In this document: positions 52,501-55,702 of the stretch, piece by piece | How the letters are laid out: every line of letters begins with the position of its first letter | Position numbering within the stretch: position 1 is the stretch's first letter | From: Ariolimax columbianus | Lineage: Eukaryota; Mollusca; Gastropoda; Stylommatophora; Arionidae | NCBI GenBank assembly: GCA_036924085.1 | Contig: JAVGWX010000013.1 | Location: 52,930,404-52,994,403 of the forward strand | Direction: 5' to 3' | DNA length: 64,000 bases | Notes under the pieces: generated by a model | What the model was told of the DNA's origin: nothing | The model's input: only the letters and a program-made list of their open reading frames with translations | Database searches by the model: none | Made by a program: the position numbers and the translations under genes

Positions 52501-55500
52501 TCTATTCCATGGATCTGGTCAAAGAAATAACCATCAAATTCAAAAGGTGTTGAAGGCAAGGTCAATGTTCAGCCAGATGGAGAATAGATGTAGCCATTAA
52601 TCCTCCTTTCAAGGTAGAGCTGGAGTGCTGTGGGACCATCAGAATGGGAAATAGAGGTAAAGAGAGAGCAAAGATTTCAAAGGAAGACGTGGTACCTCCA
52701 ATCTAAAGAAAAACAGTGGAAGGAACATTAACTAAGGCATGGTTTATGTCCCTAAGGAATTAGGTTAAATCCTCAACTACGGGCTGGAAGATGTTGTCTA
52801 GGTAGACGGGTATGTTTGAGATATGAAAATATGTGTGAGTGATAGGATGAAACATGTATTCTATAATAAAGGAATTAAAGCAAAATTTATAAATAATTTC
52901 AGAGACATCTCTGCAGTAAATGATCCCACTGACAATGCTGTTACAAAATTTTAAGTGTAGCACACAAAAAGTTACTGATTTTCTACACCCTGAAGAGTCA
53001 TTCTATGAAATATACAAGATCAAGGAAAATTGTATGCTTCATCCAACGACAATAAAGTAAGGAAGGGGGGATGATTCAATCTAAAAACAATTATAGCTCT
53101 AATAAATTAATATCGACAATCACTATAATACAAATTGAGAAGGCACTGTACATGGATCATTTCAGATAATCAAAGTCAGTTATACTAAATTATTAAATCA
53201 GTAACCCTAAATTCCATTGTGCACAGGCCAACATTAACATTATCCATTTCTGTAGTATGGTATTCTCTCCAGATGCAGTATGCTTGGGCCTACACCTCTA
53301 TAACTGCTGCTTCACTGTGTGTTTTCCTTCATCATCCTTTCTTCCTTTTTCTTTGTAGCCATTAGGCAATATTGTAACACTTTTCGCACAGAAACAATGG
53401 TCCTGCAATGGATAGCAGAATTCCTTACAAAATTCACATCACAGACAGAGAAATTGATGGTGATCTTCACTGATGTTCCCTTAGTGATAACCGCCACTGA
53501 AGAGTGAACAGTATGCTGCAGTTCAAAACTTGGGTACATTTGAATGTCTCACTCTGTGCTATCAGAAAAGCACAAATCATTGGATACCTGATCACTGTGG
53601 CATCTTGGGTAACAAGGAGACAGAAGGCTTGCCAGAAGCGAGGGTCTTTACAGAAAAGCAACATGTAGATAACATGTCACAAGGCCAAAACTAATATAAA
53701 AGCTGTCTTTAAATCAACAAGGCAGAAAAATCACCCATGTCATTTGAAAAATGACCTGTATGATCTGCTCTCTTAACAAGATAAAATGGACTGTTTTCAT
53801 GTTACACACTGGACACAAATAGACTGAGGTCCCATCTTTATAGAAAATTTGTGATTGGCACTTCGGATCTGTGCACATATGCCTGAACACTTGTTGCAGA
53901 TGTCCAATATGCACTGGTAAAAGGAGAGGCACTTGGCCGCACCCTGCATCACAGCATAAGGAGCTGTACAGCCGTGTCAGAAGCCCCGAGCTGATTGCTG
54001 CTTCATTAAGTCATTGAAATGGAACAAGGTAAAAGAATAAATTCTGAGAAAAACTATTATTATTTCTAACGTCAGCTGATAGATGCATTCAAAGGCATTG
54101 ATGTTGGAGTCAAAGTTTGCTATCACCTAGGTGATGAGTTCTTCAATCTGAGGAAATTGCAGGCAAGAATAAAAGTACAAATTGAGACCATATGTGAACT
54201 TATCTTTGCTAATGACTGCGTTCTCAATGTCAATTCAGAAACTGACATGCAATGTACTGTTGAGCTATTTGCAGCAGCTTGCAAGAACTATGGTCTCATC
54301 ATTTCTAAAAGTGGGAGTGAAGTGCTACACCAAGCAGCTCCAAGAACTAAGCACAATAAGCCATCTATCAATATCAATGGCAAGAAGTCGGCGAAACGAT
54401 TTGTATACCGTGGCAGCACATATTGATGATGAAGTAAACTCGAGAATTGCCAAAGCATGGAGAATAATTGGAAAACTAAGATCCTCAGTTTGGGACCAGA
54501 GAGGAATCAAGCTTACAGCCAAATTGAAGGTTTATGTGGCAGTTATCCTACCAACTCTTTTATACACTTTGTGAAACCTGGACTGTGTACAGTCGACATG
54601 CGAAGAAAAAGCTTGACCACTTCTATCTAGGCTGCCTAAAGAAACCCCTGAACATAAAATGGCAAGATAGGATAACAAGCATCCACAAAACTCTTAAATG
54701 GACTGGCCATGTCTGCACGTTAGATGAACTGTTTCCAAAGAAAATACTCCATGGCGAGCTTTAGTCAGTCAAGCGAGCTCTCTGTGGCCAAATAAAATGT
54801 TACAAAGACACTCTGAAAGCCTCAATGAAGAACTGCGACATTGACCTTGAAAACTGGGAGAACATAATTGCTGATTACTCTGCCTTACATAGTAAAATCT
54901 TTGTTGGCACGACGCATATTGAGCAGATAATAATCAAAGAAGCTGTACAGAGACATGCCATATGAAAAACAAGAGACAAATTGCCTCCATCTGACAGACA
55001 GTGTTTCTCTGCCATCAGTGGGACAGACATTTTTGGCTTCGGATTCTTTTGATCAGCCACCTCCGAAAACGATGGACAAACAACAAAGACACTGTTTGAA
55101 GATGTGGTTCTACTCTATCCATTGCTATTAACAGAGTAGGTTTGTTGTTGCTTTTAAAATTGGAACAACAAGTAAGTAGCATGTTCTTTGCAAAATATTT
55201 GACTGCTTTACGTTTCTTGGCAGGTGTGCAGTACGGTCGGTTGCCAATGCTTTCTTTATGCACCAAATAAACAACATGTGTCTGCCAAAGTGGACACAAT
55301 GAGATTCATACTCAGTGCATTTGGATTGTGAAAGAAACCTAAATATGGACCTTCTAACAGCAATTTAAGGAGCGGCTTACTAAGCTGGCTTTGCATCTGA
55401 GTGGTCCTGGGTTCATTCCCCAGTTGGGGGACGGCGTGGCCTAGTGGTTATGTGACACGGCTCACAACCATAAGGTGCTGGGTTCGATCCCCATCTCAGC

Positions 55501-55660
55501 ACCGGCCGTTACCCCGGGGAAGCAAACCCTTAGAAAATGCAGGAGGAAGCAGACCCTTACATAAAATGCATGCTGAAGTCGGATGCACTGGGCCGACAGG
55601 CGCAAAATAAAAACGCAGTGCAATGCACACCGCCTTGGGAATTCGAGAAATAAGGCGAAC

Positions 55661-55702
<42 letters not shown>

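Noticed and set aside
55660..55700. Poly-Lys or poly-Phe coding stretch
   Set aside because: It is the A tail of SINE1 read as protein.
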